Source of the DNA: Firmicutes bacterium UBA2116
GTDB lineage: Bacteria; Bacillota; Clostridia; Tissierellales; Sedimentibacteraceae
Length of the DNA stretch: 16,429 nucleotides
NCBI GenBank assembly: GCA_002331025.1
Contig: DCYG01000010.1
Span: forward strand, 1-16,429
Direction: 5' to 3'
Each line of letters begins with the position of its first letter. The first letter of the stretch is position 1. Below are positions 1-5,803 of this stretch, one piece after another. The translations under genes and the position numbers were made by a program. The notes beneath the pieces were generated by a model that was not told the origin of the DNA, did no database searches, and worked only from the letters and a program-made list of their open reading frames with translations.

Positions 1-20
1 AAAGTAGGACGTCGCCGAGT
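1..20 (+). rRNA. rrf: 5S rRNA, 3' end only
   Basis: The first 20 bases match, as I remember it, the 3' end of Firmicute 5S rRNA: the AGTAGGACG run followed by GCC and the closing-helix bases. B. subtilis has AGTAGGACGCCGCCAAGC at this place. The rest of the gene lies before the window. The tRNA cluster starting directly after it fits the tail of an rRNA operon. The exact 3' end is inferred from that comparison. Confidence 0.82.
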
Positions 21-30
21 TTAAAGGAAG

Positions 31-60
31 GGGGACACACCTCTGTCGAGGAATGTCCCC
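31..60 (+). repeat. Intergenic hairpin repeat, copy A
   Basis: GGGGACA (31-37) pairs with TGTCCCC (54-60). After a CA/AA internal loop, CCTC (40-43) pairs with GAGG (48-51) around a TGTC tetraloop. It lies between the 5S rRNA and tRNA-Asn and is the first of five related hairpins in this cluster. The shape recalls REP sequences mobilised by Y1 (RAYT) transposases, but none is encoded here. Confidence 0.85.
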
Positions 61-66
61 GTCTGT

Positions 67-141
67 TCCGAGGTAGCTCAATGGTGGAGCAACCGGCTGT
101 TAACCGGTAGGCCGTGGGTTCGAGCCCCACCCTCGGAGCCA
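67..141 (+). tRNA. tRNA-Asn (GTT)
   Basis: Full cloverleaf. The acceptor stem is TCCGAGG/CCTCGGA with discriminator G138 and encoded CCA (139-141). The anticodon stem ACCGG/CCGGT carries GTT at 99-101. The T-loop is normal (TTCGA). A perfect 16-bp palindrome (147-162) follows in the spacer before tRNA-fMet. Confidence 0.97.
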
Positions 142-198
142 GCTAACAACATTATAATGTTGAATACTGATAATAGGGCCATTTTGGCAAATTATCGT

Positions 199-274
199 CG
201 CGGGATAGAGCAGTTGGAAGCTCGTCGGGCTCATAACCCGGAGGCCGTTGGTTCGAATCCAGCTCCCGCTACCA
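199..274 (+). tRNA. Initiator tRNA-fMet (CAT)
   Basis: The anticodon is CAT at 232-234. The anticodon stem carries the three consecutive G-C pairs (GGG 227-229, CCC 237-239) that mark initiator tRNAs. The acceptor is CGCGGGA/TCCCGCT, so the 1-72 pair is the mismatch C199-T270. Initiators need 1-72 unpaired, but the usual bacterial mismatch is C-A. Discriminator A271 and CCA (272-274) are encoded. Confidence 0.96.
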
Positions 275-283
275 AAAAGGTAG

Positions 284-312
284 GGGGACACCCTCTGATG
301 AGGAATGTCCCC
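284..312 (+). repeat. Intergenic hairpin repeat, copy B
   Basis: GGGGACA (284-290) pairs with TGTCCCC (306-312), and CCTC (292-295) pairs with GAGG (300-303) around TGAT. It differs from copy A by one base in the internal loop and two in the tetraloop. It lies between tRNA-fMet and tRNA-Glu. The four bases before it are GTAG, like the GTRG foot described for RAYT-type REPs. Confidence 0.85.
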
Positions 313-320
313 GATATAAA

Positions 321-392
321 GGCCCTATGGTCAAGCGGTTAAGACACCGCCCTTTCACGGCGATAACCCGGGTTCGAGTCCCGGTAGGGTCA
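321..392 (+). tRNA. tRNA-Glu (TTC)
   Basis: The acceptor is GGCCCTA/TAGGGTC with discriminator A392. Anticodon TTC is at 354-356. CCA is not encoded (TCA follows), so it must be added after transcription. The T-loop is TTCGAGT. Confidence 0.96.
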
Positions 393-407
393 TCAATTAA
401 TACATAT

Positions 408-480
408 GGAAGCTTAGCTCAGTTGGGAGAGCATCTGCCTTACAAGCAGGGGGTCATAGGTTCGAGCCCTATAGTTTCCA
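408..480 (+). tRNA. tRNA-Val (TAC)
   Basis: The acceptor is GGAAGCT/AGTTTCC (one G-T pair), with discriminator A480 and no encoded CCA. The anticodon stem TCTGC/GCAGG holds TAC at 441-443. The T-loop is normal. Confidence 0.96.
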
Positions 481-492
481 CTTAAAAGGTGT

Positions 493-545
493 GGGGACAC
501 ACCTTTAGTAATGGGATAGTATTTGAAAGTAAAAGGAATGTCCCC
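493..545 (+). repeat. Intergenic hairpin repeat, copy C (long loop)
   Basis: The arms GGGGACA (493-499) and TGTCCCC (539-545) and the CA/AA internal loop match copy A. The inner stem is CCTTT (502-506)/AAAGG (532-536) with a 25-base loop, so this copy is longer at the tip. It lies between tRNA-Val and tRNA-Asp. Confidence 0.8.
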
Positions 546-559
546 AAATTGAAAACTAC

Positions 560-636
560 GGCCTGGTAGTTCAGTTGGTTAGAATGCCAGCCTGTCACGC
601 TGGAGGTCGAGGGTTCGAGCCCCTTCCAGGTCGCCA
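560..636 (+). tRNA. tRNA-Asp (GTC)
   Basis: The acceptor is GGCCTGG/CCAGGTC with discriminator G633 and encoded CCA (634-636). Anticodon GTC is at 594-596 in a perfect CCAGC/GCTGG stem. Only one base separates it from tRNA-Thr. Confidence 0.97.
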
Positions 637-637
637 T

Positions 638-710
<73 letters not shown>

Positions 711-714
711 TAAT

Positions 715-746
715 GGGAAAGCCTCTGTAGTCAGAGGAATGTCCCC
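715..746 (+). repeat. Intergenic hairpin repeat, copy D (left arm decayed)
   Basis: The right arm TGTCCCC (740-746) and AA internal loop are intact. The inner stem CCTCTG (722-727)/CAGAGG (732-737) is extended to six pairs. The left outer arm has drifted to GGGAAAG and no longer pairs fully. It lies between tRNA-Thr and tRNA-Tyr. Confidence 0.75.
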
Positions 747-757
747 AATTTAATTAA

Positions 758-839
758 GGAAGAGTTCCCGAGTGGCTAAAGGGGACGGACTGTAAATCCG
801 TTGGCAACGCCTTCATTGGTTCGAATCCAATCTCTTCCA
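758..839 (+). tRNA. tRNA-Tyr (GTA)
   Basis: This is a class II tRNA with a long variable arm. The acceptor is GGAAGAG/CTCTTCC with discriminator A839 and no encoded CCA. The anticodon stem ACGGA/TCCGT carries GTA at 792-794. Confidence 0.96.
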
Positions 840-846
840 TCAGTAT

Positions 847-918
847 GCGGAAATGGCTCAGTGGTAGAGCATCGCCTTGCCAAGGCGGGGGTCGCGAGTT
901 CGAATCTCGTTTTCCGCT
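847..918 (+). tRNA. tRNA-Gly (GCC)
   Basis: The acceptor is GCGGAAA/TTTCCGC with discriminator T918 and no encoded CCA. Anticodon GCC is at 879-881. The T-loop TTCGAAT is canonical, unlike that of the second glycine tRNA downstream. Confidence 0.97.
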
Positions 919-928
919 TAATAGGAAA

Positions 929-984
929 GGTGACACGTTTCCTTTTTATCAGGAAAAATCTCTGATGGATAGGAAGAATGTTCC
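929..984 (+). repeat. Intergenic hairpin repeat, copy E (divergent)
   Basis: The outer arms GGTGACA (929-935, bulged T931) and TGTTCC (979-984) can still pair. They are followed by TTCCT (939-943)/AGGAA (971-975) and an inner ATCAG (948-952)/CTGAT (962-966) stem. It is the fifth spacer hairpin and lies between the two tRNA-Gly genes. Kinship with copies A-D is inferred from position and arm sequence, and it is the weakest of the five. Confidence 0.55.
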
Positions 985-1000
985 AAAAGTATTACGATAT

Positions 1001-1074
1001 GCGGGTGTAGCTCAATGGTAGAGCCCCAGCCTTCCAAGCTGGTCGCGAGGGTCCGATTCCCTTCACCCGCTCCA
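1001..1074 (+). tRNA. tRNA-Gly (TCC) with unusual T-loop
   Basis: The acceptor is GCGGGTG/CACCCGC with discriminator T1071 and encoded CCA (1072-1074). Anticodon TCC is at 1033-1035 in stem CCAGC/GCTGG. The T-stem 1047-1051/1059-1063 is intact. The loop (1052-1058) reads TCCGATT, so position 55, normally T (pseudouridine), is C. All 11 other tRNAs here have T at that place. Otherwise the gene looks functional. Confidence 0.94.
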
Positions 1075-1084
1075 AATATGTTAT

Positions 1085-1162
1085 GGTGGATATGGCCTAG
1101 TTGGTTATGGCGCCAGATTGTGGCTCTGGAGGTCGAGGGTTCGAATCCCTCTATTCACCCCA
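1085..1162 (+). tRNA. tRNA-His (GTG)
   Basis: Anticodon GTG is at 1120-1122 in stem CCAGA/TCTGG. The acceptor GTGGATA (1086-1092) pairs with TATTCAC (1152-1158). The extra G-1 of histidine tRNAs is encoded at 1085 and faces discriminator C1159. CCA is encoded at 1160-1162. Confidence 0.96.
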
Positions 1163-1177
1163 ATAATTAAATATAGA

Positions 1178-1248
1178 GGCGCTATAGCCAAGTGGTAAGG
1201 CATAGGTCTGCAACACCTTGATCTCCAGTTCAAATCTGGATGGCGCCT
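1178..1248 (+). tRNA. tRNA-Cys (GCA)
   Basis: The acceptor is GGCGCTA/TGGCGCC with the discriminator T1248 expected of cysteine tRNAs and no encoded CCA. Anticodon GCA is at 1210-1212. The anticodon stem has four good pairs and one T-T mismatch at its base. The T-loop is TTCAAAT. Confidence 0.95.
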
Positions 1249-1261
1249 TTCCTTAAACCTT

Positions 1262-1335
<74 letters not shown>

Positions 1336-1344
1336 TCATAAAAA

Positions 1345-1376
1345 AAGCACATGCATTTATAAGTGCTTATTTTTTT
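1345..1376 (+). terminator. Intrinsic terminator of the rRNA/tRNA operon
   Basis: AAGCAC (1345-1350) pairs with GTGCTT (1363-1368). The A-rich left flank and the T-run after the right arm (1370-1376) extend the stem. It starts 10 bases after tRNA-Arg, where transcription of the cluster should end. Confidence 0.85.
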
Positions 1377-1432
1377 ATTTAGCGAAGTATTATTTATAAA
1401 AAAGTGTCTGTGAACTCTTAACAAGATTGAAA

Positions 1433-1482
1433 AAAACACAGTGGAGCATCATACATATCAGTATGTTGTTTTACTGTGTTTT
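1433..1482. terminator. Bidirectional terminator-like hairpin left of the invertible segment
   Basis: AAAACACAGT (1433-1442) pairs perfectly with ACTGTGTTTT (1473-1482), with an inner CATAC (1450-1454)/GTATG (1461-1465) stem. Read on the minus strand, the hairpin ends in seven T (complement of 1430-1436), which makes a strong intrinsic terminator. On the plus strand it ends in TTTTGTTT. It faces the outward promoter at 1729-1757 and would stop that transcript after roughly 290 nt. Confidence 0.75.
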
Positions 1483-1517
1483 GTTTAATTAAAGTGTTGA
1501 AGTTACAATGAATACCA

Positions 1518-1546
1518 TTGATTTGCAATATAAAATACTGTATAAT
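1518..1546 (+). promoter_or_regulatory. Candidate sigma-A promoter reading into the invertible segment
   Basis: TTGATT (1518-1523), a 17-bp spacer and TATAAT (1541-1546), with a predicted start near 1553. No gene lies directly downstream. As drawn it would transcribe antisense to the recombinase gene; with the segment flipped it would read the recombinase in sense. The region is very AT-rich, so chance matches are possible. The rest of 1381-1630 holds no convincing gene. Confidence 0.45.
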
Positions 1547-1607
1547 ATATAGAATAATTATAAAAGTTATCAAGAAAAATTGCATTTTTTTACATAAATA
1601 TCATAAA

Positions 1608-1631
1608 ATATTGCTTTTATATATTGCTTTT
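1608..1631. repeat. Short tandem direct repeat touching the left inverted repeat
   Basis: ATATTGCTTTT occurs at 1608-1618 and again at 1621-1631, a 13-bp period. The second copy runs into the first base of the left inverted repeat. Nothing equivalent lies outside the right repeat. It might be an accessory protein site or simple AT-rich slippage. Confidence 0.5.
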
Positions 1632-1670
1632 GATAGTAAACAACATTTCTACAATTTTGTTGCATTCGGT
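1631..1670 (+). repeat. Left 40-bp inverted repeat (IRL), candidate recombination site
   Basis: Identical over all 40 bases to the reverse complement of 2494-2533; identity stops on both sides. Inside it, CAACA (1641-1645) and TGTTG (1658-1662) form short inverted arms around 12 bp, a plausible core where a tyrosine recombinase dimer could bind and exchange strands. Confidence 0.93.
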
Positions 1671-1728
1671 TGTATAATAAAAAGAAAAGAATTTCTGAAT
1701 AACTAATTTTATTATTCAACTGTTTAAA

Positions 1729-1757
1729 ATTATATATGTCAAAATAAAGGTTGTCAA
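1729..1757 (-). promoter_or_regulatory. Perfect consensus sigma-A promoter firing out of the invertible segment
   Basis: On the minus strand: TTGACA (1757-1752), exactly 17 bp, then TATAAT (1734-1729). Both hexamers are full consensus. The predicted start is near 1722, so the transcript would run through IRL and leave the segment. As drawn no gene follows and the transcript meets the hairpin at 1433-1482. After inversion the start would fall near 2442, giving about 218 nt of leader before the chemoreceptor ATG at 2660. Confidence 0.85.
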
Positions 1758-1812
1758 TTGTTTGTGTAAAATATTGTCATATTTTATCAGATTTGAAGTA
1801 AATGGCATGATA

Positions 1813-2373
1813 TCACAATTGTACCATCGAATAAAGCTCATCTTTTTGTTCCTGATTAATTCCTATATATCGAAGAGTGACGGCTTGAGAGCTATGATTA
1901 AATGTATCCATAATCAAGCCGATATTGAATTTAGATAATTTGTATGTCCAGTATCCCCATGTCTTACGAAGACTGTGCGTGCCGAAATTTTCTATTCCGA
2001 GGGCTTTTGCAGCTTCTGTCATAACCTTATAAACTTGTACGCGTCCTACATGACCTCCCTTTCTACTAAAAAATAAGTAGTCATTATACTTTAGGTTGAA
2101 TTTCCTCACATATTCATTTAAGCATTTTCTTAAGGTATCATTTATTTTAATAAACTTTTCTTTTTTTGTTTTTTGTTCAATTATAATTAAATGCTCCTTA
2201 AAATTGAAATCGTTACGGTAAATATCACTGATTTTAATAGGAATTATATCACTTATACGCAAACCGGTATTAATTCCCATCTTAAAAATAACAGCATATT
2301 TAGGATTGTGTTCTGCCAAATAATTATACATTTGTTTAATTTTTTTCATGTCTCGAATCGGTTGAACTGTCAT
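1813..2373 (-). CDS. Small FimB/FimE-like tyrosine recombinase (probable DNA invertase)
   Basis: 186 residues, essentially only the catalytic domain of tyrosine recombinases. All expected catalytic residues are visible: R39 in GLRIS, a beta-hairpin lysine near K68-K71, H133-x-x-R136, H160 and nucleophile Y169, with the usual H-to-Y spacing of nine. An N-terminal core-binding domain is absent, as in the roughly 200-residue FimB and FimE that invert the fim switch. The start is ATG 2373, with AAGGGAG seven bases upstream; an ATG six bases earlier stops at once. The gene is alone inside the 40-bp inverted repeats, so it most likely acts on them. No clear terminator follows it, so its transcript may run outward with the promoter at 1729-1757. 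The spacer 2374-2493 is AT-rich with only weak promoter-like matches and no gene. An integrase of a decayed element is the alternative. Confidence 0.88.
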   Translation of the reverse strand: MTVQPIRDMKKIKQMYNYLAEHNPKYAVIFKMGINTGLRISDIIPIKISDIYRNDFNFKEHLIIIEQKTKKEKFIKINDTLRKCLNEYVRKFNLKYNDYLFFSRKGGHVGRVQVYKVMTEAAKALGIENFGTHSLRKTWGYWTYKLSKFNIGLIMDTFNHSSQAVTLRYIGINQEQKDELYSMVQL

Positions 2374-2493
2374 AGCATGGCTCCCTTATATATTCTTAAT
2401 ATAATATTACAATAACTTATATATCGTAAATATGCAAAATATATGAATGTGCAAATTCAAAAAAAGTAAGAAAAATCAAGATGTACATAAGAT

Positions 2494-2533
2494 ACCGAAT
2501 GCAACAAAATTGTAGAAATGTTGTTTACTATCA
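2494..2533 (-). repeat. Right 40-bp inverted repeat (IRR), candidate recombination site
   Basis: The exact inverted copy of 1631-1670. It lies 126 bp before the chemoreceptor start codon. No good rightward promoter is visible between the recombinase start and 2660, so as drawn the downstream operon appears to lack a strong promoter. Confidence 0.93.
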
Positions 2534-2659
2534 TATTGAGACAACAATATAAAATTAAAGGGTAGTTTTTTTATAAGGACGTTGTGAAGTTATAAATAAT
2601 ATAATCGGAATATTCATAAACGTTAAAACAATCACACAATAAAATTACAGGAGGAAAAA

Positions 2660-4375
2660 ATGAAAAATTTTAAGATTCGTAAAAAGCTGTTTGTAACATT
2701 CGGAATTGTACTGCTTTTATTTGTGGGGGCAATGGCAAGTGCAAATATAGGAATGAGGACATTGTCTTCTAACTTTAAAACATTTTATGAAGGTCCATAT
2801 TCAACATCAAATGCAACCATGAGTATGAGGCGTATTCTTCAAGGACTTGAGAAGGAAATATTATTTACAATAACCGAGAATTCTTCGGATAGTGATATTT
2901 ATATTAAAGAAATAAATAATCTGCTGGAAGAATTGAATAACGAAATAACAATTCTGGAAAAGAAGCTTATTACCGAAGAAAGCAAAAAGATATTAGACCA
3001 AATAAAGCTGACTTTGAAAGATGCAGCGAGCTACAGACAGGAGATCATGGAATCGGTGAAGAGTGGAGAATTAGATAAGGCACATAGTATTTATATAAAT
3101 AATTATTATCCTATTGCCGAAGAGCTTGGTATAAAGGCTGACGAGATTGGCAGGCATGCCGATGAATTAGCAATAAATTTTTATAATAACGGGAAGAAAG
3201 CAGAGAACGCCGCCTACACTACATTGATTATTTTCTTTGCAGTCGCTCTTGCGGTTATTGTTGTGCTTATTATTTATATTGTCAGAAGCATTACAAAACC
3301 TGTTTATGAGATAGAACTGGCTACAAAGCAGCTTGCGGAAGGAGACTTAAGCGCTGTTGTTACATATGAGTCCAAAGATGAGCTTGGCTCTCTGGCTGAT
3401 AGCGTTCGTAAACTCATTATTAACCTCAGAGGATATATTTCAAATATTTCAGGGATTCTAAAAATGATGGCGGACGGAGACCTGACGACTACCGTTGATA
3501 TGGAGTATAAAAAGGACTTTGCTCCGATTAAGGATTCTCTGGAGAATATTCTTGAGTCCATGAATATTACGCTCCTTCAGATAAATCAATCATCCCAGCA
3601 GGTAGCGGCGGGGTCTCATCAGGTAGCCGCAGCATCGCAGGTTCTTTCGCAGGGAGCTACCGAACAGGCTGGTTCCATAGAGGAACTGGTTGCGTCAATT
3701 ACGGAAATTACCGGACAAGTTAACAATAATGCGATAAGCGCACAGAAGGCAAATGAAATGGTTGTTGAAACCGCTGCTGAAATTGAAAACGGAAATCAAC
3801 AGATGATGCAGCTTGTAGAAGCTATGAACAATATAACCAGAGCATCCAACCAGATACGAAATATAATCAAAACTATTGATGACATAGCATTTCAAACCAA
3901 TATACTTTCCCTGAATGCCGCGGTTGAAGCAGCAAGAGCAGGAAATGCAGGCAAGGGTTTTGCGGTTGTTGCAGACGAGGTGCGAAACCTTGCGGCAAAA
4001 AGTGCGACCGCAGCCAAGGATACGACGCAGCTGATTGAAAATGCGCTCACGGCAATCGAAAGCGGTACGTCAATGGTAACTCAGACAGAACAGTCATTAG
4101 AGGCAATTGAAAAAAAAGCGGCGCTTGTAGCTAAATTTGTCACTGATATTGCTGATGCCTCCAGATTGCAGGCGGAAGAGCTGAGTCAGACTAACTCGGG
4201 AATAGAGCAAATATCATCTGTGGTACAGGATAATTCTGCTACTGCCGAGGAAAGTGCGGCATCCAGTGAGGAACTTTCCGGACTTGCCGAATCTTTGCGC
4301 AAGCTTATTGAGCAGTTTAAACTCAGGGACGAATTTACAGAGCACATAGCCGACAGTGAAAATGCAATTATTTAA
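2660..4375 (+). CDS. Methyl-accepting chemotaxis protein (transmembrane chemoreceptor)
   Basis: 571 residues. Membrane segment 1 is about 9-30, an extracytoplasmic four-helix-bundle-type sensor domain about 31-186, and membrane segment 2 about 187-208. A HAMP linker follows at about 209-262, then the coiled-coil signalling domain. Its tip (about 406-450) has the highly conserved FQTNILSLNAAVEAARAG and GFAVVADEVRNLA blocks that contact CheA/CheW. There is no C-terminal CheR-binding pentapeptide (it ends ENAII). The ligand cannot be predicted. The start has a strong AGGAGG. The leader 2534-2659 lies directly right of IRR and shows only weak promoter-like sequence, so transcription may depend on the outward promoter of the flipped segment. 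The HD-GYP gene follows 17 bp later, probably in one transcript. Confidence 0.95.
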   Translation: MKNFKIRKKLFVTFGIVLLLFVGAMASANIGMRTLSSNFKTFYEGPYSTSNATMSMRRILQGLEKEILFTITENSSDSDIYIKEINNLLEELNNEITILEKKLITEESKKILDQIKLTLKDAASYRQEIMESVKSGELDKAHSIYINNYYPIAEELGIKADEIGRHADELAINFYNNGKKAENAAYTTLIIFFAVALAVIVVLIIYIVRSITKPVYEIELATKQLAEGDLSAVVTYESKDELGSLADSVRKLIINLRGYISNISGILKMMADGDLTTTVDMEYKKDFAPIKDSLENILESMNITLLQINQSSQQVAAGSHQVAAASQVLSQGATEQAGSIEELVASITEITGQVNNNAISAQKANEMVVETAAEIENGNQQMMQLVEAMNNITRASNQIRNIIKTIDDIAFQTNILSLNAAVEAARAGNAGKGFAVVADEVRNLAAKSATAAKDTTQLIENALTAIESGTSMVTQTEQSLEAIEKKAALVAKFVTDIADASRLQAEELSQTNSGIEQISSVVQDNSATAEESAASSEELSGLAESLRKLIEQFKLRDEFTEHIADSENAII

Positions 4376-4392
4376 AGTTTTGGAGACTATAC

Positions 4393-5250
4393 ATGGGAAA
4401 AAAGAGTTTTGTCTTATATATCATAAAGTATGAATCTGCTAAAAAATTAAAATTTATTGATGAGTTGCAAAATCTTTTTGATGTAAAGCTTTTTTCATTC
4501 GATAACGCTATTGAGAATAGGAAAGCGAGGAATTTGATAAGGCGATTTTCGAGACTGCATATATCCAAAACAAAAAACATTTATGAAAAGTATAATTTAT
4601 CTCGGGACATGTCGGTTAAGCATGAAGCCAGCATTATTATAAACTCAATGCTGATGCATTATATGACAGAGCGAAGCTCAAGACACCCTATGCGTACAAA
4701 ACTTATGTTGAAATTATTAGCGGATGAGGCAATAAAAAGGAATTTATACACAGACGTTCTTTCTCCTGAAAACAATATCATAATCTCGAATGCAGCCTTG
4801 TTTCATGATTTGGGGAAATTGGACATTTCCCCCTCCATTCTCACTAAATCCGGCAAATTAACACCGGAGGAATATGAAATAATCAAAACACATACCACAA
4901 AAGGAAGAGATATGATGCTTTCCTGTAAAAATATCATTACGTGCAACGAGAAGCAGGTTAAGTTTTTTTCAGAAATTATTTATTCTCATCACGAGCATTG
5001 GGACGGCTCAGGCTATCCTCAGGGGCTTAGAGGGGAAGAGATCCCTGTATCCGCACGCCTTATGGCAATTGCTGACGTATATGATGCTATGACAAGTAAA
5101 CGTATATACAAAGAAGCATATAGTCATGAAGAAACGATAAAAACGGTTCTTATGGGCTCCGGAACTCATTTCGATCCGCTGGCGGTTGAACTTTTTCTAA
5201 ACTTACAGAATAAATTCCGTGATATAGCTTCATATTATCGTGACAAATAA
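4393..5250 (+). CDS. HD-GYP domain cyclic-di-GMP phosphodiesterase
   Basis: 285 residues, soluble. The first ~90 residues match no domain I recognise. The HD-GYP domain covers about 95-275: first metal ligand likely H98, the HD pair H138-D139 in FHDLGK, H167, the H199-H200 pair, and the GYP-type signature HHEHWDGSGYP at 199-209 followed by GLRGEEIP. The family hydrolyses c-di-GMP, usually to GMP or pGpG, and often signals through protein contacts. All visible metal ligands are kept, so activity is likely. GGAG lies 7 bases before ATG 4393. It follows the chemoreceptor by 17 bp, suggesting a two-gene operon linking receptor signalling with c-di-GMP level. No strong terminator follows, only a weak AATTGT/ACAATT hairpin at 5250-5264. 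Confidence 0.93.
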   Translation: MGKKSFVLYIIKYESAKKLKFIDELQNLFDVKLFSFDNAIENRKARNLIRRFSRLHISKTKNIYEKYNLSRDMSVKHEASIIINSMLMHYMTERSSRHPMRTKLMLKLLADEAIKRNLYTDVLSPENNIIISNAALFHDLGKLDISPSILTKSGKLTPEEYEIIKTHTTKGRDMMLSCKNIITCNEKQVKFFSEIIYSHHEHWDGSGYPQGLRGEEIPVSARLMAIADVYDAMTSKRIYKEAYSHEETIKTVLMGSGTHFDPLAVELFLNLQNKFRDIASYYRDK

Positions 5251-5298
5251 ATTGTGAAACAATTATTGTGCATAAAGTCTCATATAAGAAATTTCGGT

Positions 5299-5327
5299 TT
5301 GAAAATAGTGTCCATGTAATATATAAT
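5299..5327 (+). promoter_or_regulatory. Sigma-A promoter of osmC-aroE-prmA
   Basis: TTGAAA (5299-5304), a 17-bp spacer and TATAAT (5322-5327), with a start predicted near 5334, about 24 nt before the osmC ATG. It separates the aroE operon from the chemoreceptor/HD-GYP pair. Confidence 0.75.
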
Positions 5328-5357
5328 GATGTAAATGATATTGTTAGGAGACCAATT

Positions 5358-5780
5358 ATGAACAAAACGAATATAGAAGCTAAATTAAAAGGTAATATGG
5401 CATTTGAGATGGAAATTAACGGACATAAAGTTGTAACCGATGCGACCGCAGAAAACGGAGGCAATGGATATGGACCAAGTCCTAAAGCTTTGCTGCTGGC
5501 AGGTCTTATTGGATGCTCCGGAATAGATATAATGCTTATAACGGGAAAAATGAGATTGGATATTGAAGATGTCAAGGTAGATGTAGAAGCTGAAACGAGA
5601 GATGAGGATCCTAAAATTTACAATTATATAAAATTGATATATAAATTTAAAGGCAAGAATCTGCCATATGATAAACTTGAAAGAGCAGTGAAGCTTTCTA
5701 TGGATAAATACTGCGGTGTTGCAGCGATGCTTAATAAGGCCGTGCCCATCAATTACGAAATACAGATAATAGAAGAGTAA
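5358..5780 (+). CDS. OsmC/Ohr family protein
   Basis: 140 residues, the normal family length. Two cysteines stand in the family positions: C53 in GLIGCSGID and C119 in DKYCGVA. In OsmC/Ohr proteins this pair reduces organic hydroperoxides. The conserved GPSPKALLLAGL helix start precedes C53. The start is ATG 5358, because GGAG lies 9 bases before it and the promoter at 5299-5327 would place the RNA start downstream of the in-frame ATG at 5268. aroE follows 23 bp later. OsmC-like (general) and Ohr cannot be told apart securely here; the short spacing to aroE is probably only co-transcription. Confidence 0.88.
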   Translation: MNKTNIEAKLKGNMAFEMEINGHKVVTDATAENGGNGYGPSPKALLLAGLIGCSGIDIMLITGKMRLDIEDVKVDVEAETRDEDPKIYNYIKLIYKFKGKNLPYDKLERAVKLSMDKYCGVAAMLNKAVPINYEIQIIEE

Positions 5781-5803
5781 TTCTGTTAAAAAGGAGCTGA
5801 AAA

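Larger units (their letters stand above)
1631..2533. mobile_element. Putative invertible DNA segment (recombinase plus outward promoter)
   Basis: A 903-bp segment bounded by perfect 40-bp inverted repeats. It contains one gene, a small tyrosine recombinase on the minus strand. Between that gene's 3' end and the left repeat lies a consensus promoter pointing out of the segment. I see no target-site duplication outside the repeats. The plan matches Salmonella Hin: a recombinase inside the segment, and an outgoing promoter beyond its 3' end next to one recombination site. Flipping would turn the promoter toward the chemoreceptor gene at 2660. Mobility by inversion is inferred; the repeats, gene and promoter are read directly. 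Confidence 0.8.

Noticed and set aside
1578..1665. Tiny minus-strand ORF (about 31 codons) starting inside the left inverted repeat
   Set aside because: No ribosome binding site and no recognisable protein; in the flipped state the frame would end after 17 codons.
1518..1706. 62-codon open frame on the + strand across the left repeat
   Set aside because: Very AT-rich Ile/Lys/Tyr/Phe composition, no ribosome binding site, and it spans the boundary of the invertible segment; chance frame.
1631..2533. Reading the element as a classical transposon with terminal inverted repeats
   Set aside because: No target-site duplication is visible outside the repeats, there is no DDE transposase, and the outward promoter facing an operon fits an inversion switch better. 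Not excluded without genome copies to compare.
2660..4375. Minus-strand open frames inside the chemoreceptor, aroE, dnaK and dnaJ genes
   Set aside because: They are shadows of strongly recognised coding sequences and have no ribosome sites or family signatures.
5268..5357. Longer N-terminus for the OsmC protein from ATG 5268
   Set aside because: It would include the promoter at 5299-5327, lacks a ribosome site, and makes the protein longer than the family.
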